A stretch of 57,927 nt of DNA from an uncultured SAR86 cluster bacterium (GTDB lineage Bacteria; Pseudomonadota; Gammaproteobacteria; Magnimaribacterales; D2472), in assembly GCA_902528215.1 (NCBI GenBank), contig CABZRR010000006.1, positions 1 to 57,927 on the forward strand, given 5' to 3'. How positions within the stretch are numbered: the first letter of the stretch is position 1; each line of letters begins with the position of its first letter. A program made the translations under genes and the position numbers. Below are positions 49,536 to 57,927 of the stretch, piece by piece. The notes beneath the pieces are model-generated. The model was given only the letters and a program-made list of their open reading frames with translations, searched no databases and was not told the origin of the DNA.

Positions 49536-51023
49536 TTAAATTAAATAAAAAGATGTTTCTAAACTTTTAATCATTTTTGAAAGACTTTTTTTATCAGAGC
49601 CACCGTAAACATAAAGATCAGGTCTTACCAATATATATTCGTATAATTTAAATATTTTACTCATTCTATTATCCGGATCATCATTTTCATCCATAAAGAT
49701 TAGTTTAATATCTAATTTTTCTATAATCTGTTTTGCTTTTTTAGAAACCTTAAATTCATTCAAATTTGAAATTATTGCAAATTTTGATTTTATGAGTGTA
49801 TCTAGTCTAACTCTCTCTTTATCATGAAATAAAATAGGTTGAGGAATTGGTAGACCGGTAATTTTATCTTCTGGATTTGAGTATATGCCATTAGGTATAT
49901 GAGGAAATTTGACGTCATAACTTCTTCTTGTAGGTTTAAATTGTTTTCCTTCTTCAGCTGCGCAAAATCCCTCTATAATCTCACCAATCGTTACTGTCTG
50001 ACCAATTGACCACTTTGCATGAGGATATCTTTCTTTTTGATATGTATTGAAAATACTTTTTGTTGATCTATTTCTTAAAAATAAGTCAATTTTCCAAGAT
50101 AAGTTTGCAACATCTCTAATTCCAGTTCCCATACCTGCTCCCATAAATGGAGGCATTTGATGAGCAGAATCTCCAGCAAGAAAAATATTATTTTGGTTCC
50201 ATTTGTTAGCAATACATGCATGAAAATTATATATATCAGCTCTTTCAAGTAATGAATTATTCTTATTTATCCAGGGAGACAAAAGTTCCCAAATAGTATC
50301 TTCTTTCTTTAAATGATTTAAATTATCGTTAGGCATTACTTTAAACTCAAATCTTAAATGCTCCCCTCTACCGCGAAGAAAGGTAGTCGGTCTTTTTGGG
50401 TCACATACCTGTATAAGTTCATTTTTTAGTTCTATTTTTTTTACTATATGCGCATCACAAACTAGCCATTTTTGATTATATCCAAAATCGTCTAATTCAA
50501 TATTTAGTTTTTTTCTTATAAAACTACTCGCTCCATCACAGCCAATGAGGAATGTAGATTCAATATTAAATAATTTTTTTTGTTTTATACAATTTAATAA
50601 AACAGAATTTTTTTTATCTTTAAAATCAATTAATTCACAATCTTCTATAACATCTATATTTTTAAATGAGCTAATTTTTTCTCTAATAAATGATTCAAGC
50701 TCTGGTTGGTAAAATAAAACTTGATTTGGCCAACCCATTTCTGATTCTTCCTGAGGTTGTTCGAGTGTTTGGATTGCATCTAAATTGGGTTTAGAAAATA
50801 TAACCCTTTCAATTTGATTTGAGTTTTCAACAATAGTTTTTGCTATATTGAACTTATCAAAAACTCTTAATTGTTCTCCATCAGTATTAATAGCTCTTGC
50901 AGTTGGACTAGGGCCGATATTTTTATCTATTACAATTACTTTATATCCATATTGCGCCAATAAAATTGCGCATACTGAGCCGACAGGACCGTAACCACAT
51001 ATTGCAACATCATATTTTATCAA
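49536..51023 (-). CDS. FAD-dependent aromatic hydroxylase (MhpA-like)
   Basis: A 495-residue class A flavoprotein monooxygenase. GYGPVGSVCAILLAQYGY near residues 10-27 is the FAD motif, IGCDGASSFIRKKL is the DG motif, and LAGDSAHQMPPFMGAGMGTGIRDVANL the GD motif. This resembles MhpA (3-(3-hydroxyphenyl)propionate hydroxylase), which hydroxylates a phenol to a catechol. A fumarylacetoacetate hydrolase-family gene is 2 bases upstream, and an extradiol dioxygenase gene is divergent, so this is the ring-hydroxylating step of a likely meta-cleavage set. Substrate not certain. Confidence 0.85.
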   Translation of the reverse strand: MIKYDVAICGYGPVGSVCAILLAQYGYKVIVIDKNIGPSPTARAINTDGEQLRVFDKFNIAKTIVENSNQIERVIFSKPNLDAIQTLEQPQEESEMGWPNQVLFYQPELESFIREKISSFKNIDVIEDCELIDFKDKKNSVLLNCIKQKKLFNIESTFLIGCDGASSFIRKKLNIELDDFGYNQKWLVCDAHIVKKIELKNELIQVCDPKRPTTFLRGRGEHLRFEFKVMPNDNLNHLKKEDTIWELLSPWINKNNSLLERADIYNFHACIANKWNQNNIFLAGDSAHQMPPFMGAGMGTGIRDVANLSWKIDLFLRNRSTKSIFNTYQKERYPHAKWSIGQTVTIGEIIEGFCAAEEGKQFKPTRRSYDVKFPHIPNGIYSNPEDKITGLPIPQPILFHDKERVRLDTLIKSKFAIISNLNEFKVSKKAKQIIEKLDIKLIFMDENDDPDNRMSKIFKLYEYILVRPDLYVYGGSDKKSLSKMIKSLETSFYLI

Positions 51024-51025
51024 TT

Positions 51026-51934
51026 TTAAAATTGTGTTGTATTATTAGGCTCATTGATTACATTATTTTCTATAAAACCAATTTCATCAATTTCAACTTT
51101 TATCTTATCTCCATGCTTAAGCCAATTTTGTGTTGCTAATGCAGAGCCTTCGGGAGTTCCCGTTGCTATTAAATCTCCAGGCATCAAACTAAATGCTGTA
51201 GATATGTATTCAATAAGATCAAAACAATCATAAGTCATTAAATTTGTATTTGTATTTTGTCTCTGCTCATCATTTACGTAAGTTTTTAAGTTAAGATTAT
51301 GAGGATCAATAATTTCATCTGTGGTGACAATACATGGTCCAAACGGACAATGAGTATCCCAAGATTTTCCCATTGTCATGGTGTGTGGTGGACCTCTAAA
51401 TTGCCAGTCTCTAATTGTAAAATCGTTAACAATGGTATAACCATAAATACAATCTTTTGCATTTTCATAAGGGGCACGCCTACACTCTTTTTTTATAATA
51501 AAACCCATCTCACCCTCATAATCCAACCAACTAGATTCTTTAGGCAAGTGGACATCTCCATAGGGATCATTTACGGATGAATTTTGTTTATTAAAAATTG
51601 TAGGATATTCTTCTTGAATCTGAACTTTGTTACTGCGATGATCTTTAAGGTCTTTTGCTTCATCGACATGCTTTTTATAATTTAAACCAACTGCTAGAAC
51701 TTTATTTGGGTTTAAAATTGGAGACTTTAAAATTATTTCATCCATAAAAAAAGTACCCACTTCTAATTGGAGATAATCATTTGCTATATCAAGACCTGTT
51801 TCACCCATTTTAATAAAATCAATCATATTATTTGGTAAATTTGTACTAGAGAAATCAATTACAGCCTCTTTATGAATTGCACCAATCTTACTTTTAGTAG
51901 GATCTTTTTTGGATAAAAATGTAACAAGTTTCAT
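51026..51934 (-). CDS. Fumarylacetoacetate hydrolase-family enzyme
   Basis: A 302-residue FAH-superfamily enzyme. AVGLNYKKHVDEA starts the catalytic domain, metal ligands are E140 and E142 (DYEGEMGFII) and D171 (VNDFTIRD), and GTPEGSA is the late signature. Members hydrolyse 2-hydroxymuconate-type or acylpyruvate carbon-carbon bonds, or isomerise ring-cleavage products. It stands 2 bases before the hydroxylase gene on the same strand and divergent from the extradiol dioxygenase, matching a meta-cleavage route. Exact reaction not determinable. Confidence 0.88.
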   Translation of the reverse strand: MKLVTFLSKKDPTKSKIGAIHKEAVIDFSSTNLPNNMIDFIKMGETGLDIANDYLQLEVGTFFMDEIILKSPILNPNKVLAVGLNYKKHVDEAKDLKDHRSNKVQIQEEYPTIFNKQNSSVNDPYGDVHLPKESSWLDYEGEMGFIIKKECRRAPYENAKDCIYGYTIVNDFTIRDWQFRGPPHTMTMGKSWDTHCPFGPCIVTTDEIIDPHNLNLKTYVNDEQRQNTNTNLMTYDCFDLIEYISTAFSLMPGDLIATGTPEGSALATQNWLKHGDKIKVEIDEIGFIENNVINEPNNTTQF

Positions 51935-51958
51935 GTTAATGATATGTTTTTTGTGTAA

Positions 51959-51973
51959 GTATAATATTTATAC
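51959..51973. promoter_or_regulatory. Inverted repeat in divergent promoter region
   Basis: GTATAATATTTATAC, 6-base perfect arms around three bases, 6 bases before the dioxygenase ATG and 24 bases before the FAH gene start. It may be an operator or overlap a -10 element. AT-rich, so chance is possible. Confidence 0.35.
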
Positions 51974-51979
51974 GTAGTT

Positions 51980-52666
51980 ATGAAAAAAATATTTAATAAA
52001 AATTTGTATCTTAATTTTAAATCAGATCATTCTCCAGATGATTTTCATCATGTTGCATTTAAAACAACAAACTATGAAGCAATGGTAAATTTTTATAAAT
52101 GTTTATTTGGATGTGAGCCTCTTTATCAAAGCAATTTAATAACTTTTCTTGCCTATGACAATGAGCATCACAGAATAGCAATTGCAAATACAGCTAATAT
52201 TCTAGACGATCTAAATATTATTCAGAAAAATATAATGAAATTTAAAATTTTTTTAAATAAGAAAATACCTACTATTGAAGGTCTTGATCATATCTCTTAC
52301 AGGATTAATCCAATTGATAAGTGGTTTGATTTCTACTTTAACGCTAAAGAAAGAGGATTAAAACCCTTGTGGACGGTAAATCATGGATGGATTTCTGGTA
52401 TGTATTTTAAGGATCCAGATAATAACTTGGTAGAGATTTTTTTTGAACATTTTTCCTGTGAAAATGAGTTTAAAGAAAACATATCACCTGACTTTGAGGA
52501 CGAGCCAATAGGGACAAATATGGATATTGAAATATTATTTGAAATGTATAAATCTGGGGAATCATTCAATAACCTTATTATGAAAGGTAACACCGTGCCA
52601 GATGGAAAAAAACCTCTTTCAGGATTAGATGCGGTTAAGAATATGAAAAAAAAATATAAAGATTGA
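51980..52666 (+). CDS. VOC-family extradiol dioxygenase-like protein
   Basis: A 228-residue single-domain vicinal-oxygen-chelate protein. The metal triad H24 (FHHVAFK), H104 (GLDHISYR) and E152 (LVEIFFE) is in the order of extradiol ring-cleavage dioxygenases, and FKDPDNNLVEIFFEH is typical of biphenyl-diol dioxygenase-like enzymes. It would open a catechol-type ring produced by the MhpA-like enzyme. The start is weakly supported; the ATG at 51980 has poor Shine-Dalgarno. A GST-like gene follows. Other VOC functions (glyoxalase, resistance) are less likely given the neighbours. Confidence 0.78.
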   Translation: MKKIFNKNLYLNFKSDHSPDDFHHVAFKTTNYEAMVNFYKCLFGCEPLYQSNLITFLAYDNEHHRIAIANTANILDDLNIIQKNIMKFKIFLNKKIPTIEGLDHISYRINPIDKWFDFYFNAKERGLKPLWTVNHGWISGMYFKDPDNNLVEIFFEHFSCENEFKENISPDFEDEPIGTNMDIEILFEMYKSGESFNNLIMKGNTVPDGKKPLSGLDAVKNMKKKYKD

Positions 52667-52674
52667 CAAACATT

Positions 52675-53544
52675 ATGGAACATAAAGAAATTATTTTATT
52701 TCATTCTAATTGGTCTCTATGCAGCCAAATGGTCAGAGTCGCTTTATATGAAAAAGGTATTTCCTTTAATGAGAGGCATATAAAATTATGTGATCAATAT
52801 CCCGAAGGAGAAAATTTAGATGAATTTTTCCTAGATATAAATCCCCTTGGAACAGTACCAGCAATAAAAATTAATGAAAAAATAATTTGTGACAGCGCAA
52901 TAATAATTAAGGAGCTTAATAGTTTGCAAGGTTCAAAGGAAATTAATTTATATAAAAATGATAATAATGATACTGATACTGATACTTTAATATCAGAAAC
53001 CACCATTACTGAAGGAGTAAAATTTGCTTCAACTCTTGGAACAATTTTGCCTGTTTTTTCTGCTCCATTAATACAATATATGGTAAAAAAACTTCCGTTT
53101 AAATCAATAGTAAAAATTCTTTTACGTCACCCAAGAAAAGATAGAAAACTTATTTTTTTATCAATGTATTTTTTTAATTTTTCAAAGAATCTTCCAAAAA
53201 TGGGTATAAAGAAATTTGCAACTGAATTAATTAATTTTGAGAATCGGTTATCAAAAAATAATAAATTTTTTTATAAAACATTTTCTCATATAGATATAAA
53301 CATGATGTGTTTATTCAATAGGTTGAAAGATCTTCAGCTTGAAGATTGTCTCAACACTAATAAAACTCCTTTGATAAAAAGGTATTGGAATCATTTGAAA
53401 AAAAGGGATAGTTATGACGAGGGTATATTAAATTATTATACGGAAAAAGAATTTTCAATTATCAATGATTTTTATCAGAATAAAAGTTCAATCTTTTTGA
53501 ATCCAATAATAGAGGAATTAGAACTATTAAAAGGTAATTCATAA
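52675..53544 (+). CDS. Glutathione S-transferase-like protein
   Basis: A 289-residue protein starting at ATG 52675; a TTG at 52663 would overlap the upstream stop. The first 80 residues match the GST thioredoxin-like domain: LFHSNWSLCSQMVRVALYEKGISF, then GTVPAIKINEKIICDSAII. The C-terminal helical part is longer and less conserved than usual, with a basic segment RHPRKDRKL. It could conjugate glutathione to an electrophile or isomerise a ring-cleavage product, which fits the dioxygenase upstream. A 6-base triplet repeat encodes DTDTDT. Family call moderate to good. Confidence 0.78.
   Translation: MEHKEIILFHSNWSLCSQMVRVALYEKGISFNERHIKLCDQYPEGENLDEFFLDINPLGTVPAIKINEKIICDSAIIIKELNSLQGSKEINLYKNDNNDTDTDTLISETTITEGVKFASTLGTILPVFSAPLIQYMVKKLPFKSIVKILLRHPRKDRKLIFLSMYFFNFSKNLPKMGIKKFATELINFENRLSKNNKFFYKTFSHIDINMMCLFNRLKDLQLEDCLNTNKTPLIKRYWNHLKKRDSYDEGILNYYTEKEFSIINDFYQNKSSIFLNPIIEELELLKGNS
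52969..52986 (+). repeat. GATACT triplicate in coding sequence
   Basis: Three tandem copies of GATACT in frame, encoding (Asp-Thr)x3 in the GST-like protein. An expansion or contraction by slippage would keep the frame. Confidence 0.8.
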
Positions 53545-53594
53545 ATAGCTCAGTTCTTGCCTCAATATTTGTATTTATTCGTGTAAAATAAGAT

Positions 53595-53813
53595 ATGGCA
53601 AAAGAAGACAATCTAGAATTTGAAGGTGAGGTAATTGAGACCCTTCCTAATACAACTTTTAAAGTTAAATTAGAAAACGATCACATCATTGAAGCGCATA
53701 TATCTGGAAAAATGCGAAAGCATTACATCAGGATATTAACAGGCGACAAAGTTAAAGTTGAAATGACGCCTTATGACTTAACTAAAGGAAGAATTACTTT
53801 TCGAGGCCGTTAA
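53595..53813 (+). CDS. infA: Translation initiation factor IF-1
   Basis: A 72-residue S1-like OB-fold protein. [36 protein letters not shown] and [12 protein letters not shown] are near-identical to bacterial IF-1. It occupies the A-site region of the 30S subunit during initiation. Its stop overlaps the clpA stop on the opposite strand by 4 bases. Position next to clpA matches E. coli, where infA, clpA and clpS are neighbours. Confidence 0.97.
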   Translation: MAKEDNLEFEGEVIETLPNTTFKVKLENDHIIEAHISGKMRKHYIRILTGDKVKVEMTPYDLTKGRITFRGR

Positions 53814-56059
53814 GCCTTAGTATTAACTGCTCTCTTTTTGGCGCTAAATTTAATCTTATTTGAAACTAAATCCACTTTGATTTGCCCTCCTTTGCTGAGA
53901 TCTCCAAATAATACTTTATCCACCAAAGGTTTTTTGATCTGATTGGTGATAAATCTTTCCATAGGCCTTGCGCCCATTTCTTTGTTATAACCATTTTCTG
54001 CAATCCAATTTAAAACTTTTTTAGAGTATATGAGTTCAACATTACGCGCATCTAGCTGAGCTTGAAGTTTTGTAAGAAATTTATCAACAATCGCTAAAAT
54101 TACTTTCATTGGTAGATAATTGAATTGGATAATCTCATCTAGTCTATTTCTAAACTCAGGTGAAAATAGTTTTTTTAGTGACAACAAAGCATCTGATTCA
54201 TTTGACTGATCACTAAACCCGATGCTTTTCTTTTCAAGAAGATCTGCGCCAGCATTTGTTGTCATTACAACAATTACATTTCTAAAGTCAGCTTTTCGTC
54301 CGTTGTTGTCTGTTAGAACTCCTGAATCCATAATTTGAAGCAATAAATTGAATATATCAGGATGCGCTTTTTCGATTTCATCGAGCAATAAAACACAATG
54401 AGGATTTTGGACCACAGCCTCTGTTAAAAGACCGCCTTGATCAAAACCTACATAACCTGGAGGTGCTCCAATAAGCCTTGAAACAGTATGCCTTTCCATA
54501 TATTCGGACATATCAAATCTTACCAGCTCAATACCCATCATATTTGCTAGTTGCGTTGTAATTTCGGTTTTGCCGACACCGGTTGGACCAGCAAATAGAA
54601 ATGACCCTATTGTTTTGTTATCATCTCTAAGCCCTGCTCTAGATAATTTAATAGCGTTAACTAAACTTTTAATTGCTGTGTCCTGACCAAATATAACTGT
54701 TTTTAGATCTGATTCTAGTTTCTTCAAGTTCACGGATTCTTGTCTAGAAATGGTTTGTTCTGGTATCTTTGAGATTTTAGAAATAGTCTTTTCAATATCA
54801 ACTTCCTTGACTGTTATCTTTTTAGAATCTTGTCTAGATATATTTAGTAAAGCACCAGTTTCATCTATTAAGTCAATCGCTTTATCAGGTAAAAATCTAT
54901 CATTAAGAAATCTTTTAGACAGCGTAACTGCTGAATTTATGGATTCATTTGAATACTTTACATTATGATGACTTTCATAATTATTTTTTAAACCATCTAG
55001 TATTTGTATGCATTCATCAACTGATGGCTCAAGCACATCAATTTTTTGAAATCTTCTTGATAATGCTTGATTCTGATTGAATACACCTCTGTACTCTTGA
55101 AATGTTGTCGATCCAATGCACCTTAATTTACCTTTACCTAATGCTGGTTTTAATAAATTAGATACATCAAGACTGCCACCTGAAGCAGATCCAGCACCTA
55201 TAATTGTATGTATTTCGTCAATGAATAATATAGGATTTTCTTGATCATCTAAAAACTTCAGTACTGACTTAAGCCTCTTTTCAAAGTCACCTCTATATTT
55301 TGTGCCTGCAATTAATGCGCCTATATCCAATGAATATAATTTAGACTCATGCAGAAATTCAGGCACTTCTTTAAAGTTAATTAAATGTGCTAGTCCTTCA
55401 GCAATTGCTGTTTTCCCAACTCCTGACTCTCCAACCAATAAAGGGTTATTTTTAGTTCTACGAGCAAGTATTTGTATAATCCTGTCAAGTTCGTCAACTC
55501 GGCCAATCAATTTATCAACCTTATTCAATTCAGCTAGTTGATTTAAATCAATTAAAAATTCAAGTTCAGTATTAGTGTTTACAACCTCATTTGATTCTTC
55601 ATTAGATAAAGATTCTGTATCTACTTTTGGGCTTTCAGATTTACCATGAGATATAAATGAAACAATATCAAGCCTCCCAATACCTTGCTTGGACAAAAGA
55701 AATACTGAGTGACACTCTTTTTCAGAAAAAATAGCTACCAACAAGTTAATCGGCTTTACAACACCTTTGCCTGATGATTGAACGTGAAAAACTGCCCGTT
55801 GAAGGACTCTTTGAAAACCTAAAGTTGGCTGTACTGGTTTTTTTGAATCAACTTTTGCAGGAGTATTATCACGAACATGTTCTTCTAGATTTTCACGTAA
55901 TGTTGAGATATTTACATCATTTGTTTCCAGGGCTTGACGCACTTCATAATCTGTTATCAACATTAATAACAAATGTTCAATGGTCAGATATTCAAGATTC
56001 TTATCTTGAGCCTGATCAAATAAATTTGCTATAGATTGTTCTAATTCTTTACTAAACAT
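53810..56059 (-). CDS. clpA: ClpA ATPase subunit of ClpAP protease
   Basis: A 749-residue AAA+ unfoldase. The Clp-N repeat domain covers about 1-145. The first ATPase domain has Walker [11 protein letters not shown] near residue 213 and [13 protein letters not shown], and the second has [10 protein letters not shown] near 500 and [12 protein letters not shown]. Near the C-terminus the loop [10 protein letters not shown] replaces the usual IGF tripeptide context, and IGF is present, so docking to ClpP is expected. It delivers substrates to ClpP, with ClpS as adaptor encoded just upstream. clpP is not in this window. Confidence 0.95.
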   Translation of the reverse strand: MFSKELEQSIANLFDQAQDKNLEYLTIEHLLLMLITDYEVRQALETNDVNISTLRENLEEHVRDNTPAKVDSKKPVQPTLGFQRVLQRAVFHVQSSGKGVVKPINLLVAIFSEKECHSVFLLSKQGIGRLDIVSFISHGKSESPKVDTESLSNEESNEVVNTNTELEFLIDLNQLAELNKVDKLIGRVDELDRIIQILARRTKNNPLLVGESGVGKTAIAEGLAHLINFKEVPEFLHESKLYSLDIGALIAGTKYRGDFEKRLKSVLKFLDDQENPILFIDEIHTIIGAGSASGGSLDVSNLLKPALGKGKLRCIGSTTFQEYRGVFNQNQALSRRFQKIDVLEPSVDECIQILDGLKNNYESHHNVKYSNESINSAVTLSKRFLNDRFLPDKAIDLIDETGALLNISRQDSKKITVKEVDIEKTISKISKIPEQTISRQESVNLKKLESDLKTVIFGQDTAIKSLVNAIKLSRAGLRDDNKTIGSFLFAGPTGVGKTEITTQLANMMGIELVRFDMSEYMERHTVSRLIGAPPGYVGFDQGGLLTEAVVQNPHCVLLLDEIEKAHPDIFNLLLQIMDSGVLTDNNGRKADFRNVIVVMTTNAGADLLEKKSIGFSDQSNESDALLSLKKLFSPEFRNRLDEIIQFNYLPMKVILAIVDKFLTKLQAQLDARNVELIYSKKVLNWIAENGYNKEMGARPMERFITNQIKKPLVDKVLFGDLSKGGQIKVDLVSNKIKFSAKKRAVNTKA

Positions 56060-56397
56060 TAATCTGTTAATGGTTCAATTTCACTTATGAGTGGATGCTC
56101 ATGAGCTTTTGCCATTTCGTTAATTTCATGAGATTTCATTTCAGCAATCTCTTTTGGAAATATACCACATACTCCCTTTCCTTTGGTATGAACAGACAAC
56201 ATTATCTGTGTTGATCTTTCATGTTCATATCCAAATATCGACTGGATAATATACACAACAAACTCCATAGGAGTAAAATCGTCATTGAGGAGAACAACTT
56301 GATACATTGGCGGCTCTTTTAAATCTGGCTTATCCTCCATAACAATAGTGCCAGTATCCCCATTAGGAATTGAACCATTTGAATTTTCTGAAGACAT
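56059..56397 (-). CDS. clpS: ATP-dependent Clp protease adaptor ClpS
   Basis: A 112-residue adaptor that brings N-degron substrates to ClpAP. YQVVLLNDDFTPMEFVVYIIQSIFG and VHTKGKGVCGIFPKEIAE are hallmark segments, holding the N-terminal-residue pocket (NDDFTPMEF). I chose ATG 56397 because GAGG (56407-56404) precedes it at 6 bases; an in-frame GTG at 56409 is possible but lacks a site. An acidic, flexible N-terminal tail of about 25 residues precedes the fold. The clpA start follows with 1-base overlap. Confidence 0.93.
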   Translation of the reverse strand: MSSENSNGSIPNGDTGTIVMEDKPDLKEPPMYQVVLLNDDFTPMEFVVYIIQSIFGYEHERSTQIMLSVHTKGKGVCGIFPKEIAEMKSHEINEMAKAHEHPLISEIEPLTD

Positions 56398-56403
56398 AGA
56401 AAT

Positions 56404-56407
56404 CCTC
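56404..56407 (-). promoter_or_regulatory. Shine-Dalgarno that fixes the clpS start
   Basis: GAGG on the minus strand, 6 bases before ATG 56397. It overlaps the last codon of icd (stop 56408-56406), so clpS is translationally coupled to icd. Confidence 0.65.
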
Positions 56408-57659
56408 ACATTCTTTTAATTATTTCCTTTGCAAAGCCAGAGCAAGAAACTAATTGAGCATTATCCATTAATCTTTCAAAGTCATAAGTAACCATTCTAT
56501 CGCTTATTGCTGCTTCCATTGAGGATATTATTAAATCTGCAGCTTCAACCCAACCCAAATGTCTTAACATCATTTCAGCGGAAAGAATAAGCGAACCTGG
56601 ATTTACTTTATCTTGGCCAGCATATTTAGGTGCTGTTCCATGAGTGGCTTCAAACAACGCAGATTCATCTCCAATATTTGCACCTGGCGCTATACCTATA
56701 CCACCAACACATGCAGCTAGGGCATCTGAAACATAATCACCATTTAAATTCATTGTTGCTATAACGTCATATTCTTTTGGTCTTGTAAGTATTTGTTGAA
56801 GAAAGGCATCGCATATAACATCTTTAATAATAATATTTTTTCCATTAATTGGATTTTTAATTGTTACCCAAGGGCCGCCATCTAAAAGTTGTCCATCATA
56901 AGAATTCATACTTAATTCATATCCCCAATCTCTAAATGCGCCCTCTGTAAATTTCATAATGTTTCCCTTATGCACAAGCGTTACAGATGATCTGTCATTT
57001 TTGATTGCATAATCAAGAGCTTGTTTAACTAGCCTTTCTGTACCTTGTTTAGAAATGGGTTTTACGCCCAATCCAACATCTGAAGGAAAACGAATTTGAG
57101 TTACAGCAAATTGTTCTTGTAAGACTTTTACCATTTCATCAGATTCTGGTGAGCCAGCTTCAAACTCAACTCCTGCATATATGTCCTCAGAATTTTCTCT
57201 AAATATAACCATGTCGACAAAAGAAGGATTTTTTACTGGACTTGGTACGCCTGCAAAATATCTAATTGGCCTAAGACAAACATACAAATCAAGGATTTGT
57301 CTTAAAGATACATTTAGTGATCTTATGCCGCCACCAACTGGAGTTGTTAATGGGCCTTTAATACTGACTATATATTCTTTTAATGCATCTATAGTTTCAT
57401 CTGGTAGCCATGTATCAGAATCATAAACTTTTGTAGATTTTTCACCACAATACACTTCCATCCATGAAATTTTTTTGCTTCCTGAATAAGCTTTTTCGAC
57501 AGCACTATCGACGACATCGAGCATAGCTGGGGTAATATCAATTCCAATTCCATCACCCTCTATATATGGGATAATTGGATTGTCAGGGACTTGAATAACT
57601 CCATCAGACAAATTAATTTTTGAGCCTTCTTTTGGGATCTTGATATGTTTATAGCCCAT
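56406..57659 (-). CDS. icd: NADP-dependent isocitrate dehydrogenase
   Basis: A 417-residue TCA-cycle enzyme. [20 protein letters not shown] contains the serine (SLNVSLR) that AceK phosphorylates in E. coli, and [30 protein letters not shown] and [17 protein letters not shown] are the usual substrate and NADP-binding segments. It makes 2-oxoglutarate and NADPH. Presence of the phospho-serine suggests AceK-like regulation is possible if aceK is elsewhere. It leads the minus-strand group icd-clpS-clpA and is divergent from mnmA. Confidence 0.96.
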   Translation of the reverse strand: MGYKHIKIPKEGSKINLSDGVIQVPDNPIIPYIEGDGIGIDITPAMLDVVDSAVEKAYSGSKKISWMEVYCGEKSTKVYDSDTWLPDETIDALKEYIVSIKGPLTTPVGGGIRSLNVSLRQILDLYVCLRPIRYFAGVPSPVKNPSFVDMVIFRENSEDIYAGVEFEAGSPESDEMVKVLQEQFAVTQIRFPSDVGLGVKPISKQGTERLVKQALDYAIKNDRSSVTLVHKGNIMKFTEGAFRDWGYELSMNSYDGQLLDGGPWVTIKNPINGKNIIIKDVICDAFLQQILTRPKEYDVIATMNLNGDYVSDALAACVGGIGIAPGANIGDESALFEATHGTAPKYAGQDKVNPGSLILSAEMMLRHLGWVEAADLIISSMEAAISDRMVTYDFERLMDNAQLVSCSGFAKEIIKRM

Positions 57660-57712
57660 ACATCCTCTATATAGATAAATATGTTGTAAAATTGCATGAA
57701 TTATACTCTAAA

Positions 57713-57735
57713 AAAACCTTTAAAATTAAGGTTTT
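57713..57735. repeat. Hairpin-forming inverted repeat upstream of mnmA
   Basis: AAAACCTT / AAGGTTTT, 8-base perfect arms around a 7-base loop, ending 10 bases before the mnmA ATG. If transcription starts just after a TATACT at 57702-57707, the hairpin would be at the very 5' end of the mRNA. Confidence 0.5.
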
Positions 57736-57745
57736 CAGATAATTT

Positions 57746-57927
57746 ATGACAAAAATTAATAAAACAGTTGTTGTTGGAATGTCGGGTGGTGTAGATTCAT
57801 CTGTCGCTGCTTATTTACTTCAACAACAAGGATACAAAGTTCAAGGTTTATTTATGCAAAACTGGCAGAATGAACCAGGTGAAGTCTGTTCATCAGAAAT
57901 TGATTTTAATGATGCGTCAAAAATTTG
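57746..57927 (+). CDS. mnmA: tRNA-specific 2-thiouridylase MnmA, N-terminal part
   Basis: The first 60 residues of an MnmA protein; the rest lies beyond the window. [21 protein letters not shown] contains the PP-loop SGGVDSS that binds ATP, and GLFMQNWQN is the next MnmA signature. MnmA puts sulfur on uridine 34 of Glu, Gln and Lys tRNAs. Neighbours icd and clp genes match E. coli synteny. The start ATG is preceded by a poor Shine-Dalgarno. Confidence 0.93.
   Translation, partial: MTKINKTVVVGMSGGVDSSVAAYLLQQQGYKVQGLFMQNWQNEPGEVCSSEIDFNDASKI

Noticed and set aside
52969-52986. GATACT repeat as a possible phase-variation tract
   Set aside because: Three six-base units keep the reading frame whatever the copy number, so it cannot switch the gene on or off.
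1-57927. CRISPR arrays, IS elements, prophage or integron signals
   Set aside because: No spaced direct repeats, transposase, integrase or terminal inverted repeats were seen on either strand.

Overview
The window is a gene-dense, AT-rich stretch of chromosome from a free-living, probably marine gammaproteobacterium with a streamlined genome; a SAR86-like lineage is my inference. The basis is conserved gammaproteobacterial gene order: rne divergent from rluC then rpmF; fabD-fabG-acpP-fabF-mltG-tmk-holB; and infA, clpA, clpS, icd and mnmA together. Many genes overlap by 1-11 bases, no intergenic gap exceeds about 265 bases, and no tRNA, rRNA, IS element, phage gene or CRISPR array was seen.

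Region 1-9.3 kb: the end of a 3-ketosteroid dehydrogenase-like flavoprotein, an SDR and two NTF2-fold proteins (steroid or terpenoid-type ring chemistry), then pdxJ, grxD, a ferritin-like gene and an MBL-fold gene diverging around a Fur box, RNase T, a leucine-type dehydrogenase, and an fnr-metG pair in which metG lacks a standard start codon. Region 9.3-23.3 kb is housekeeping: mrp, mlaA, dusA, nhaB, nudC, an RNase E without its zinc-link cysteines, a frameshifted rluC, rpmF and a compact fatty-acid cluster lacking plsX, fabH and pabC.

Region 23.3-31.7 kb: an SDR, a glutaredoxin, an alanine/sodium symporter with a large insertion, and a histidine operon on the minus strand (yerC-hisG-hisDB-hisH-hisA-hisF-hisIE). 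HisD and HisB are one fused protein, hisC is absent, and a TrpR-like regulator with its own candidate operator heads the operon.

Region 31.7-53.6 kb is accessory and rich in exported and catabolic proteins. It holds a Fur-box-associated operon (TPR lipoprotein, exported cyclase-family protein, exported MBL hydrolase), a two-gene sodium/solute symporter, an M14 peptidase, two different haloalkane dehalogenases, an arylsulfatase, and a small aromatic set (flavin hydroxylase, FAH-family hydrolase, one-domain extradiol dioxygenase, GST-like protein). Together these suggest scavenging of halogenated, sulfated and aromatic organic matter. Region 53.6-57.9 kb returns to housekeeping: infA, clpA, clpS, icd and the start of mnmA.

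The most unusual items are the Fur-linked exported operon, the HisD-HisB fusion, the altered RNase E, the metG start and the yerC palindrome. All functional calls rest on reading motifs by eye; no database search was possible.
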